A stretch of 64,000 nucleotides of DNA from Augochlora pura (Eukaryota > Arthropoda > Insecta > Hymenoptera > Halictidae). The stretch spans positions 28,891,640-28,955,639 of the forward strand of contig NC_135781.1 of NCBI RefSeq assembly GCF_028453695.1. The letters are read 5' to 3'. The notes below the pieces were generated by a model. The model saw nothing but the letters and a program-made list of their open reading frames with translations. It ran no database searches and was not told the origin of the DNA. The stretch's first letter is position 1, and each line of letters opens with the position of its first letter. Of this stretch, positions 23,024 to 36,086 are shown one piece after another. The translations under genes and the position numbers were made by a program.

Positions 23024-24216
23024 TAGGTTTCCTATCCATGTGCACACCCACGTATAGAGTTTGATAGGTATTATTCTATTTCTCTCCATCGTATTTTATT
23101 CTCTTTCTACAGTATTTAGCGAAGCTGGCTGCGTAATAAAATGGTGGGGATGTATGAACCAGCTTAGGGAGCACGAAAAGTATGTAGGAGTAGGAACCAT
23201 AATTGTACGTTACAGAATACGCTTGAATAATTGAAGATCAAACATAAGGTGTCATCAAACGTCTTTGGCTAATATAATAAGTCATTTAGACGTCGCAATC
23301 ACAAACGATTTTTACAAAGAGCTTACAAAATGTTAATACGCTTGCGTACAGAAATTGTACGCCCCGAACACTGCCTCAGGAAAACTTATACAACGTGTAC
23401 AAAATCGTAAGCGACATCTTACAGAAATACATATTTTTGTTCTACGAATTCGTTGATATATGCTTTTAACTGCGTGTATGAAGCTTTTGAAGGTATAATT
23501 TATTACCTTCTGGCTCTGTTGTATAGCGAAATAGGACATAAGGAATCAACGTCGCACAATTTGGAAAGATAAAAAGTTTCGAAAGAACTGTTAAGTAGTA
23601 GTACGCTGCACCGTACTATAGATGGCGACTGTAAGCTAAAAAACGAGATCGTTTGGCTCTCTACTCTTGTTCGAAAAATTTGTGACAGTGAAGTGTGTTG
23701 TCGACGCCCAGTTGCTCGTGAATGTTTCAGTTAAGTTTCGTATATTGCATTCCACGATTACGCTACATTTTTTACTGGGTCCGAGCCGGGGAGCTGCGAT
23801 TGGATCGATTCGTCCACGTTTCCGGATGATATCGTATCGGAAGATAAACTCGAATATCCCATGGGATCTGTAAAATGGCGATCTGAAAAAACAATAATTC
23901 CAGAGGAGGCCTATGTGTAATTCCATTGACTCGCGTTGAGGTTCGACGGACGCGGTTCACGTTTCTTGTCCAGAGAGATACACGCATACATACGTGCTGT
24001 TTCGCAAGTTTTGGCGAGGCTTTCGACTAAGCAATCGGTGATTACGTCCCTTAATTCGGAGAGGACACGACAGAGACGTTGCCGGACGTAATTGGACGTG
24101 ACTGGATGTAATGGGACGCGACTTGACCTGACAAAACTCGTGGGACTAGACAAGACCGAACTCGATGGAACGGAACAAGACAGAAATTCAGCCACGCCGC
24201 TGACAAATAATCTCGT
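23024..24216. other. Upstream region and likely 5'UTR exon of Cdc42
   Basis: Mixed composition. TCAGTT initiator-like matches occur (for example about 23727), but none is paired with a clear TATA. A minus-strand 134-codon frame at 23911-24315 overlaps the Cdc42 leader and start codon and is judged a chance frame. The last part (about 24,000-24,216) is probably the non-coding first exon, because a good donor follows it. Confidence 0.45.
24083..24132 (+). repeat. Degenerate 10-bp tandem repeat upstream of Cdc42
   Basis: Five consecutive decamers of the form GGACGTRAYT (the last two weaker) at 24083, 24093, 24103, 24113 and 24123. They lie within the likely 5'UTR exon or proximal promoter. Confidence 0.6.
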
Positions 24217-24285
24217 GTAAGAAACTGCCCATCCCATCGGATCCCGAACTGTCTCTAATAACATACTGCTATTCCTTTTGCGTAG
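24217..24285 (+). other. Cdc42: 5'UTR intron of Cdc42 (69 bp)
   Basis: The donor is GTAAGA at 24217. The acceptor is a pyrimidine run ending in TAG at 24285. A CTAAT branch-point match lies about 30 nt before the acceptor. The second exon then begins 24 nt before the start codon. Confidence 0.65.
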
Positions 24286-25259
<974 letters not shown>

Positions 25260-25568
25260 AGCGCTGCTGATGTCATTTCGAAAATCTATTAGCGCTATAC
25301 AGAGGAAGACTGTGAATCGTTTCATCATAAGGTGCATGCGAGAACATTTTCGACGATCAGTTGTTCCGAAATCCGAGCGATTATCGGTGGGGTACCGGTC
25401 CCTATGAATGTGCCATCGAGCCGATTTGCTCATTGATGAATTAATTACCGGCATCACCGGTTTCGATTACATCCGCTCAAAATTTTCATTGGTTTCTTAA
25501 CTTACCTCTTCGACAAAGGCGTTCCTTCTCTGGTTGGAAATGTTAATTTTTCATCATTTTCTAATTAA

Positions 25569-25574
25569 AATAAA
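25569..25574 (+). terminator. Candidate polyadenylation signal AATAAA for Cdc42
   Basis: Canonical hexamer about 310 nt after the Cdc42 stop. Another AATAAA near 26580 could end a longer 3'UTR. Confidence 0.45.
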
Positions 25575-28500
25575 AAGACATTATTTTGCCTCATTTAGTA
25601 TGCCCTTACAAGTGTTTTCGAACACGTTCACGCTTCCCGAATTAATGTGCCTGTTCATAATCACATGCGCCCCCAGTTAATGTGCCTGCTACAAACAGTG
25701 TTCCTACAATTAATGTATTGCCTAGACTTCGAATCCTCCAAAAGATTTGTTCCGAAATAGGCGTTTTTATGTAATTCTTTCATTATACAAACAAATATAT
25801 ATATATATGGAAATGCAAGATTTTTCGTAACAGCGATTCTTTCGTCGTCTACCAATTGAGGACAAAGTTAGACTCGCCAGTTGCAGTGGAGCTAGCGGGC
25901 ACATTAAAATGAACTAGCCCGTAAAAATCGGAAAATATATATATAATTATAAGACTATATAATTGACAATTTATATAGTATAAGACGAGTTAATCAACGT
26001 ATTCTCCGATGTTAAACGCGACTTTCTTAATGTTTCTGACACGGCACTTTCGCGAAGTGCACCCTCGGAATAAATCGGCTGCGTTGACTATTTCAAAATA
26101 CAATATTTTTCTGCAATACATAGAGTAAAAGAAACAAAAGGTTTTTCTTTATTTTTGCAGGTTTGTTTCACGACTTATTCGAACGTAAAGGCACATTGAT
26201 AGGGACAAGATCGTTAACGGACCGGTACCCTGCGATCTGTCGTTCGTTACCGACGCGTGTTCGAGTCGAACGAGAAAATTCACACAAACAAAAAAAAAAC
26301 AAGGAGAACGTTTTTGTACATGCATCGGGAATGCATACGCATCGACGAGCCGATTCGTTGAGAAAGATCCAGCCTGCGACTGATCCGTTGGACTTGAACC
26401 AATTTTACTTTGGTGGGCATGAATACTTTTCGACTATCGTACGAAAGAATTGATGTGTATAATCATCGAGGACTGCGAAACATCCATACAAAGTTGCGTA
26501 TTAAAAAGAACTCAGCGACATATTCAACTGCTTTAATGTGTAAGAAGTTTTTATGGATAAATTGGTAGTGTGAATTCTTTAATAAATCAGTTTTAAAACA
26601 CATGGAATCGAGAGCCTACGGAGTACATTTCTCACAATTTATACGTCGACGCACCGCCATGACTATAATTTCAAATATCTCGTCAGCGATACAAAATAGG
26701 CGAATTCCGGAAAGTTTCTCGGTGAGTCGATTACTCTTTCTTCTTTTTTTTTTGTCATCGATGACTTCGATGATTCGTCCCGGTTTCACAAAAAGTTTCT
26801 TTTGTACACATTCACAAGAGGGACATGAACACGATTGTACGATTGAAGCTTTATTTACATACACTTTTTTTTTGTTCACGGTGATATTTTTCAAGAATTA
26901 AGTAAATTATATGGTACATGTAAAACTTGTCCTTAAATTTGGCTGTTTATTACCACGAATGTTTGGTACTTAACTTTGGATCGAAACTAATCACGCTCGG
27001 GCGCCGTCGCCGACGCCGAACATTACCTTATGGCTCTACTCTAATACGTTAATACTTTGTTCCTATAATATTTAAGTCGCTACAGTACTGACTGGGATAC
27101 ACGGACATTACATCGTGTACCTACGTAATTCGCTCGCCCGTGTGAATCATTGCCAAGTTGTCTACCGTTTTCTTCCCGCGAAACAGCGTGTATTTGCTGT
27201 ACTGTTTTTAAAGACGTTCTTTGGAAAAGCTCGAACGACACCCACAATAAAGTAACGAAAATAACGTAGCATTACGCGTCAGCAAAATGACAAATCGCTA
27301 ATAATATTTTGCCCTTATCGCCATTTTCGTTGTTCCGACGAATTCGCTGTGGCAAATTTCCAAGTATTTAAATTCTCGTAATATATAAATATATGATAGA
27401 GAGATAACGCAGGAAACAACAGAGTAGCTAAAAATTGGAACAAAAAGGGAAATTTGTCAGACATTATCTTGCTTTTCCGATGGACCGATCAAAGAAGACT
27501 TTTTTGTTAATCCTTGCGCGAGACGAGACGTTTCAGTTCACAATGCATTCCTCCTTCATACGCTTAATTATTTAGTCAATTCCGCCACAGAAATTGAATT
27601 CAACTTACTCGCGAATCTTTGTCACTGCTAGTTATACTTGCACGTATACTTAAATTTAACATACTTTGTTAAATGTACCGAACGTACTTTGCTTTTATAC
27701 TTGTGGTTATTAGCGTACGCGATTTTACCATGACTAGAATCGATAACCATTGTTACACAATATGCACAACGGAACGAACAAAATGTCTCTCTACGCAAAT
27801 ACGTTGCAACCGCGACAACGCGGTTCAACCGTACCGCTGAGAATGATCGACGAATGTCTCTGCTATATTAAACTGTATGCCTGTACATACATGTAACAAG
27901 TACATTTGGTGTAGCAAACGTGGTGATTTCGCAAAGTTACATTTAACTATTGCAAATGGTTCTCGGAACGAACTTAGAATTTCTTGTTTCGTTTGTTATT
28001 TGGGCACTTGTGACGAGCATGCGGTACTGGCAGGGGGCATCGTCGAAAACACGGTGCCCAGCTCGTTCTCCAACAACGAGAAACGCGTCTGACGGTTTTC
28101 ATTTTGTACTTGAACGAACAGCTCTTTTAAAAAGATCACTTTGTGTTTGTTCCGTCCACTGTCCGTGGTAAAATGCAGTTATTCGAGTCTGTGTCTCTAT
28201 ACGACATTAGGAATCTTTCGATCCAGATGAAGAGAAACGGAAAGGGAATGCGTTGCCGTAATTTTAAAAATCAGATCCTTATTGCTCATTAAAAGCGGAC
28301 GGTCGTTAGTCACCCGCGGGACATTCTGGAAAGGAATGGCTGCGCGGACAGGTCGAGCTGAATCGTTGAAAAATATAATATCTCGTTGGTGACTAGCAAC
28401 GTCGCTTTAACGATTAATAAAAATCTAGGTCATCCACACCGTCCAACATTGGCCACGGAGGAATCGGGAGCAACGAAGCCACGCCTACGCGGGACAATTT

Positions 28501-28919
28501 AGACCGGGGAGGTCAAAATGTATTTTTACGCTCAGTCTTTTAATTTTATAGCGACATGGGGTGAGATATTTTAATGTGAACATCAGAATGCCTTCATTAT
28601 TTTCATGGAAGAACTGCTGGGGACAAAGTGAAGCAAAACTCAATGAAAAGTTAAACGACAACGTGATAGTAAAAGAACTATTTGTCATTGAAGAAGCAGT
28701 TCAGTGTGCACACGAGTACTGTGAAACATTTTAATTGCGTCAATGCTGTACGTTTCCACTGAAAGACTGAGCGACCATTGTCTGCACATCCGCTGCACAG
28801 CTTCGCAAGAACTAGTGAGACATCGTTCGCCCCGAAGCGTGGCTCCAGGGGCAATCCAATCTCCAAGGACGAGGCGTATCCGAGCCAGGTCTATCATCCA
28901 TGACATGCACACACAGAGT
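25575..28919. other. Convergent 3' region between Cdc42 and the large minus-strand gene
   Basis: AT-rich with only short frames. It should hold the 3'UTRs of both flanking genes. A run of TA repeats lies at about 25796-25806. On the minus strand AATAAA occurs at 26850-26855 and is a possible poly(A) signal for the large gene, implying a 3'UTR of about 2 kb. Frames at 26163-26453 and 26602-26901 are unrecognised. Confidence 0.45.
26850..26855 (-). terminator. Candidate polyadenylation signal (minus strand)
   Basis: AATAAA on the minus strand, downstream of the large gene ending at 28920. It was chosen only because it is a canonical hexamer in the convergent interval; nearer non-canonical signals are possible. 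Confidence 0.25.
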
Positions 28920-31900
28920 TTAAACGTTCATCGCATAATACACCGAATTCTGTACGTGACTGGGTAACGAGACCCCGCTGGGATTCCTCGCGACATAAGG
29001 GTTCGACGTAAGTAACATCCCTGGCTGGGAAACGTCCTGGGGTCCGGTGCTGGCGGCCCCTTCCGGCACGCCGCGTTCGATTACAGCATAGGAAGGGGGG
29101 CCGATCTGTTGATGTTGTTGATGATGTTGTTGCTTCGAGGGCGAGCAAGGGATTTGCAGAGACGAGGGTGAGCAAGAGGAGGAGGACGAAGAAGAGAACG
29201 AACACGAGGAGGAACAAGAGGAGGATGAAACTGAAGAATTGGAAGATGACGAGGACGACGACGAACAGGTCGTCGGCGGTACGCCAGGTTTCGTCACGGG
29301 GACGTGATTGGAATCAGTCTGCGGTGCTCCATGGGGATTTTCAGTCACATGATTAGGAAGCACGAGCATGGACGCCTGTTGAGTCGCGATGCCGGTCACC
29401 GTGGGCAGAGGAGAGTACGAAACGGGCATGGTGGACGCGTACGAAGAGGACGAGGGCGGGGTCACGGTCTGGGAGAACGCGGTGGTGCAAGGTGCGATCG
29501 AGGTAGAGGTCGAGGTAGAAGAAGACAAGAACGTCTGGGCAGACTGCAGCTCGGCGGCGGGCGTGACCACCGTGCGACCCAAGTGCAGCTGATAAAACCG
29601 ATAAGAGTTCTCGGTATTCGCCAAGCCGCTGCCACCGATAGTGGCGCACCTAGTTGGCGCGATAACGGTGTACGACGACGCGGAGGACGTGGCGGTTATG
29701 TTTGTGGTCGACGGCGGGATTTGATAAAATGGAGGCTGACGCCGCGGGTGTTGATGATGATGGTGATGATGGTGGAGTTGCAGGGATGGGCTGGCGGTTC
29801 GAGGGACAGAAGCGAACGCGACGCCGGATATTCGGAAGTCCTCCGAAGTCTGCTGATGCTGGTGCAGATGTAGGTGCAGGGTCTGTTGCGCTGGCTGCAG
29901 CGTGGGTTGCAATGAAGGCTGTAACGCGGGTTGCAGGGCGGGTTGCAACGCTGGTTGTAGCGCGGGTTGCAGCGCGACGGGGTCGGGGGACGTCATCGAA
30001 ACTAGCCGAGTGTCGTAAGAACTCCCGGTTGGCACAGGGTGCATGCCTATCGAACCAGGAGGCAACGGAGAGGGTATGTTGGTCTGCGGGAAGTTAGATA
30101 TCGGCGCGATCGGCCGGTTGGCGATGTGATAATATCTCAGCTGCTGCTGCTGCAACTGTTGTTGCTGAGACGCAGGAATAGACTGGGGCCGCGGCTGCAG
30201 CGGTTCGTTTTTGTTCGATCTAGGGTACGGATATCTCTCGATGTGGGTCGCGTAACTGGGGGACGGGTGGGCCGGCAGGATGCGCTGGATATTCTGATAG
30301 GTCGGGTCGGATAGCCCGTTGTACGGAACGAAATACATAGTTCGGTAACACTTTCCGTTCGGAGGGAACTCGCTGTTCATCACCGGCATGACGTTGCAGC
30401 GATTGTTGGCCAGGGTGGTCACGACTGCAGCAGGGTCTCTGCGCCGGACGGTCGCGGGATGATTGTTCATTGCGTAGTCCCTATTTGCGATCACAGTGTC
30501 CATCTCCTCGGCCCCGGCTGCAACGCCTCGGACGTGACGCGCGTTCACCGCGTTCAGCTGTTCTTGGAAATACTGCTGGCCGTTTTTCTGCTCCTGATAA
30601 AAGTGGAACGCGGCCTCGTTCACCGGCAGTTGGGCGTGCTGCCTGGCGAACGTGTCCTCGGTGTACGGACTACGCTCCAGCGCAGGCTGTCCGGCGACAT
30701 TGGTATTCTCGACGATGGTCTGATAGATGTCGTCGATCTGCTTCTGCATCGTATTGATTCGGTTGATCGTGTTCGCGTCCCGATCGTCCGTGAGCAGGGT
30801 GCCGATGAACGAGTGGGGGGTCGCATTGTCGAGCGTCGTTTCGTCGTACAATCGAATCCGGCCGTCGATTTGCACGCTGTTGTTGGTCTCGTAGTAGGTC
30901 GGTTGCGGCGAGTGGTAGTTCGATTTGGGGACTTGGTTCAAAGTATCGTTCTCCAAGACCGCGCGATGGAAGGATTCAACGGAGCTGTGGTTCGACAATC
31001 GTTGCTTGATACCAGTCACGGACGGCCGACGATTGAAGCCGTAGTCGTTCAGTTCGTCGTCGTCACCGTCCTCATCGTTGTTGTCGTTGTCGGTGGCGTT
31101 GACGACAGTGTCGTTGTTATCGATGCTCTCGCCCCTCTTGTCGTTGTTGCTGCTGTATCGAAGATCGGTTGCCCGTTGCGTATCGTTGCGAGGTTTGTTA
31201 TCATATGTGCCACGGTTACTATTCAGATTGTCGTGGTACAAGTGTCCGAATTGCTGACGATTCTCGTCTCGCTCATTCCTGCCGTCAACGATTTTCTCCA
31301 GTCTGCTGTCCGCAGCGTAGGCGTTTATGGTATGCATTTTAGAAAAGTAATGATCGTCGACCTCGTTGTAACGACGCTTTAGTCTCTCTGTTCTGAACTT
31401 GTCCTGCTCGACGAACGCCAGCAGCTCGTCGGTCGCGTTGTCACCTATGTCGGGTTTGTTGATGATCATCGGCGTGCCTTTGGTGACGTCCGGCGGACCA
31501 ACATAGTTCCGATCATTTTCTCGCAAAGCTGCCTCGATATCCTCCAAATTGTACGGCGAAGTAGCGTTGTTGTAGTTTGCCGATAAATCACGATTCTCGC
31601 CGGGCATAGTTCTAGAGTCGTGGCGGTAGTAATCCTCCTGATTATCCGCATTGCTAACGGTCACACAAGACAGCGGCGCCAAGCTCGCTAGGAACTGTCT
31701 ACGCACGTCTAAGTGGTTCGTTCTCGCTACCGAATTCTTCGACTGCTGGCACTCCTTGGCAACGGTGTTTTTCCCGTTGCTCCCAAGACCCAAATCGGGC
31801 ATGTTAGAGTGCTTCTTGTGCACGAACAGGTCCGCCAGCTTCTTGTACGTCGAGTGATTATGCGACTGGTCCGAGATAGTGGTTGACGAGCCGCTGCTGC

Positions 31901-34900
31901 TGCTGCTGCCTCCGCCCAGCGAGTTTTGCTTATGATAATTCGAGGCCGTGATCGTTGTCGTGACGGACGTGAACGAGGAGTTCGACGCCATGAACGTAGC
32001 TGCCAACGAGTTTCCAGTGGCTGGCATCGTTGCATCGGAAAGCTCGAATCCTGGGACGATCGGCATCGCTGTTGGCAGCGGCATCGTCGACGTTGGCGTC
32101 GGTGCGGGCGTCACGGTTGGCGTCAAGGTCGGAGAAACGGTGGTTTCGGCTATCGTGGTCGCGTTTCGAGCGAGGGACCTTGTCGCCGGGAACGCGACGG
32201 TGTCCTCCTGTCCCGAAGGCGAGTCTCGTTCCAGTAGATCGACCTCGATGTCCGCGCTCGCCACGGAGTCCGTGTTCTCCATCAGGTTCGAGCAGATCGA
32301 GTCCTCCTCGTCCTGGTCGACGCAGGTTAGCTGACGAATTCGCTCCTCCAAGGACAGATGCTTCGACGGAGGGGTCTTCTTGCGGGAGCTGGAGCGGTAC
32401 TTGTCGAGCAGGCTTCGACGCAGCGTGTTCCTCTCGATCGTTCTCTTAATCAGTTCGGTGTCGTCGTCGAAGGAGTTCGTGGTATTGTCGAAGGTTTTGG
32501 ATCGTTTTACGGGGTCAAGGATGCGCATGCTCTCGTTCGAAACGGAATGATGATCGTCCTGCGAGTCGTCGGGCGAGCTCGCCGAGGGTACGGACAACTT
32601 ACCGAGCGGTGCTGGTGGAGGCGAAACGAACTTCGGGTTCGGGAACAACTGTCTGACGGCGGAGTTCGGCTTCAGACTGTTGTTCGCCAAAGTAGAATTG
32701 CCGATTTTAAATACTAGAGAGAGCTCCTTTATATCTGATGCCGCCTCGCCACGACCGAGGCGGTCCTCCTCGACGTCTTCCACCGTGTCGTTTTTGATCA
32801 GCTTCGTTGCCACCGTTTCATCACGGCCGTCAGGCGCACCGAGGCCCGATGATGTTTCCTCACCGCGTCCGGTGCAGTCGTTTGGATTCGCGACATCATT
32901 CACCTGAGTCTCGAGAGCGATCCTGTCGGTGACGCTCTTCTTGTCGTTCTTTTCCTCCCCTGCTCGTTCCACGCATTCCCGCTGCACAATGCACTCCTTT
33001 TCCTCGCTGATCTCCCGCACGATTCGCCGCTCCGTCACGGTCGTCATGGTTATCGTCTCGACGAGGTAGCGATGGCGTGCTTCTGCAAAGAAAAACGTCC
33101 AGTCAGCGCAATATTTTCTACTTTCACCGTGGCCGTCATCGCTACTCCTAGCAATTGAACCGTTTAAATAGACCAGGCTCGCACTGCCAATGAACTACAC
33201 CGCGCGGTCAGACATACGGTGGTCGATAAAATCCCTCCGGTAATGGGCATTTCGAGGGTCCAGAAGTCAATCAGTGGACGTCTCTTTTGCAAAAGCTTTA
33301 GCCGATAAAGCAATATTTCGTTTGCGCGCCGAAACCAGACGGCGGGACTTCATAGCGTTCATAGCGCATCAAAATGACCGGGCATTTGTATGCAGCGTAG
33401 AGAAACATGAAAAATTCAGCAGCACCGGACACCGTTCCGTTTTAGTTTCGAGTTTATATTGGAACAGTTCGTGAAAATAAGACAGAGACTGCACGAATTT
33501 CAGGTTCCCTGAATATATTTATGCAAATCCGGATTTGCATAAGTATCTACGCTCTAATAATAGATTACCGCTGATGTGAAAGTTAGGAGCATTGCTGCAA
33601 TTTCTGCAGGATGTAGGCAAGGAAAAGGAAATGCATAAACACACACCGGTGGACGTCGTTCGTTGTGGTTGTTCGTTCGCTTTTTTCACAGTGCCGGCAG
33701 TGTCCTCCTCCTCGGGCTTTTGTCGATCGTACACAGCTGATCGCTCTTCCACCGGTGCCGCTGCAAAATGTCATAGTATTTTTAATAAAATCGCGGGCGT
33801 CGGCCGAGGCACACGCGGTAGATAGCAAATGAAACAAAAGGGGCCTCCTTCGCGCGTAGGCGAGGGTGATCATTTTTCCCAGGAATGTATACCCGCAGCG
33901 TCCTTGTCGCGTACGCACCGTGAAAACACCGGAGTCACGCTACGCTACGCTATACTTCCGGCGAGTATGCGAGGAGGCGGCTCGCGCGCCGTGTGTGCAT
34001 CGACATTTCAACGTTCGGGAACGCCGCAAATATGCGATCGATGTTCAACGCGTTAAATAGATACTGATCGCGTTAAAGAAGTTACCTCACTGTTGCGAAA
34101 CGAAAATAATAACGAGCCGCTCAGCCGGTTGCTAAATTAATCTCGGGAGGCTACGGCTACGGTAACAAGCACACGGTCCCGTAATATTAACGCTCCGATA
34201 CGGCTTTGCGAACAGGCCTGCGTTTTAAATACGTGGGAACACGCGCAACGACCGTGTGCGAACATTCTCCGAGCTCGGGCCTCAATTAAACAGCTTCTTC
34301 TTTCTTCTACATTGTTTCAATTATCGTCAATTCCCTGCCGAACGGACAATGAACACGCTACTGGGTGTCTCACGAATTGATGGAACTGATCGATTTTATA
34401 CTTTTCCAAGGTTTCGCAGGTTCATCGACTTTATAAGAATAGAAGAGTTAACTATTTAAAGGCATCGGAATTATAATATATCCTACAACAGAACATGCGA
34501 CATATGATTCGATTACATGCACGTTGAGAAATCAGAATATATGGCTTATTGTTAGTAATATGTAACATTAAATACCAATGTTTAAGTTTTTTTGAACATA
34601 ATCAAGTTCTGTGAGAAAAATATTCTTAGTATTTTAAAAATCCTCGTATGCAACTTGTTGATACTAAAGTAAGCTTAACAATTTGTTTTCAAATGTTAAG
34701 TTTCAAGACTATGGGATTATTTGACAAAAATTCTATTTTACAGGATCGAACGTTTATAAAAATGACTGTGTATTCCTGTAATAACGGACAAATTGTTCTG
34801 AAAATGTTAGAAGAGACCCATTTCTAGTTTCTTATAGAACAGCCGCGAAAGTCGGATGATGTGGAGCGACCTAAACGTAGCTCCCCTTTAAGACTGCGAC

Positions 34901-35601
34901 TGTTGCGCACGAGAATGCTAAATGACATTGTCCAGCAACGACGCATTCAGTGGAAATTCCATTCTCGTACAGACTCAGCCCTTCGTGCCACCTGTTTGGA
35001 GACACCCTGTAGACGGTTCGTAGCGATGTATCTCACGTTTTCCTCGAACAAGTTACGTGTACGAGCGTCGCAGAAGGCGGCGCGAGTTGCGCAACGCTCA
35101 CCTGGTGGTCTACGACACCGAACATGATCCAAGGAGGACCTAATGCAGGGTGCCGGTGCGTCGGGAACCTCTCCGTTCGAGCAGACGTCCTTGTAACCCT
35201 CGGGTGGGCTGAGAGTCTCGTGCTGTTGCGGCTCCTGGCGTGGAAGCGACGACGAGTACATTGACCTGTCCAAGGTCGATTGCGGCCTCGGAGGCGGCGG
35301 CGGAGGTGGCGGCGGTGGTGGTTCCGTCGGAGGAGACGAGGCCATGGACGGGGTTGTCAACGTCGACGTCGAGACGCTGCATGGTTTCGTTTCTGGGATT
35401 TGCCTTCGATTCGGGTCCGCTCTGAACTCGTCGGCCCTCATCTTTTTGTCCCTTGGTACGGTCCTGGCCATGTGATCCGTCTCCTTGAGCTCGATCTCCC
35501 TCGCCTCCCCTTTCCTACCCTTCTTCCTCTGTACACCCTCCATCGCGTCCTCGACAACCTCACCCCCCTCGTCCGCTATCTCGCACTCTTCTCCCTCGTA
35601 C

Positions 35602-35636
<35 letters not shown>

Positions 35637-36086
35637 CTCCTCCTCTTCCTCCTCTTCCTCCTCTTCGGCATCTTCGGCGTGCAATTCCCCACAGCTAAAC
35701 CGTTCGCCGTCGCAGCCACCCTTGTTCCTTGTCACGTCTCCGCCGAGCGTGATCTCCTCGTGATCCCTCTCGACGTCCCGGTACCGCGGATCGTTGTCGT
35801 CCGCGATGCCGAAGTGCAGGTTCAGCTCGGCCCTGCACTCCTTGCAGTTGCCTAACCGCAGGAACTCGTGCTCCTGGCAGCAGCAGTCGCAGTCCTCCTC
35901 GTAGTCCGCGCAACATTCTTCCTTGATCAGTATTATGTAATCGGCCGCGAAGAATTCGTTTAGCTTCTCGTTGATCACCACACGGTTCTTCTGCGACCGC
36001 GTCTTCGATTGGCCGGGCTTCTTCAGCAGGGACTTGAGAATCTTCGCAGGCTGCTCCGCCGGAAGTTTGCTTCCGTGCTCCTTCAT
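28920..36086 (-). CDS. Large, mostly disordered protein with Cys-rich N-terminal module, 1715 aa, function unknown
   Basis: I do not recognise the family. Two coding exons: 36086-35102 (328 codons plus one base, donor G|GTGAGC) and 33082-28920 (acceptor TTTGCAG). The junction reads RRPP-E-ARHRYLVETITM and the frame runs to a stop with no internal break. The N-terminus has a basic KILKSLLKKPGQSK stretch, then NEFFAADYIILIKEE and eight Cys between residues 58 and 84 (C-x-C-C-C and C-x-x-C). Then follow 22 consecutive Glu (141-162), a proline run (about 252-269), a basic region with ELIKRTIERNTLRRSLL and SLEERIRQLTC (about 540-590), KKLADLFVHKKHS, Gln- and His-rich runs, LQPA repeats (about 1365-1395) and a Ser-rich stretch (about 1600-1640). 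The C-terminus is YYAMNV. No membrane segment or signal peptide is visible. Coding sequence is GC-richer than its flanks. A cytoplasmic scaffold is a guess. A shorter form starting at the ATG at 33047 is possible. Confidence 0.88.
29885..29974 (-). repeat. 12-bp coding minisatellite (LQPA repeat)
   Basis: About seven tandem copies of a 12-nt unit encode Leu-Gln-Pro-Ala, decaying to LQPS, LQPT and AQQ at the C-terminal side. It lies inside exon 2 of the large disordered protein. Confidence 0.85.
33083..35101 (-). other. Intron of the large disordered-protein gene
   Basis: About 2.0 kb between donor GTGAGC (reading left from 35101) and acceptor TTTGCAG (ending at 33083). No coding exon inside was supported. 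The 34.1-34.8 kb part is AT-rich. An alternative first exon for the shorter form could lie here, but none is evident. Confidence 0.75.
35601..35666 (-). repeat. Coding poly-glutamate tract (22 Glu)
   Basis: A mixed GAG/GAA codon run encodes residues 141-162 of the large protein. The codon mixture shows it is not a pure trinucleotide expansion, which suggests the acidic run is held by selection or is old. Confidence 0.9.

Noticed and set aside
30459..31382. 307-codon plus-strand open frame
   Set aside because: It is antisense to the long coding exon of the large gene. Its Val/Leu/Arg-rich translation is the mirror of that gene's codon usage and it has no independent start or splice context.
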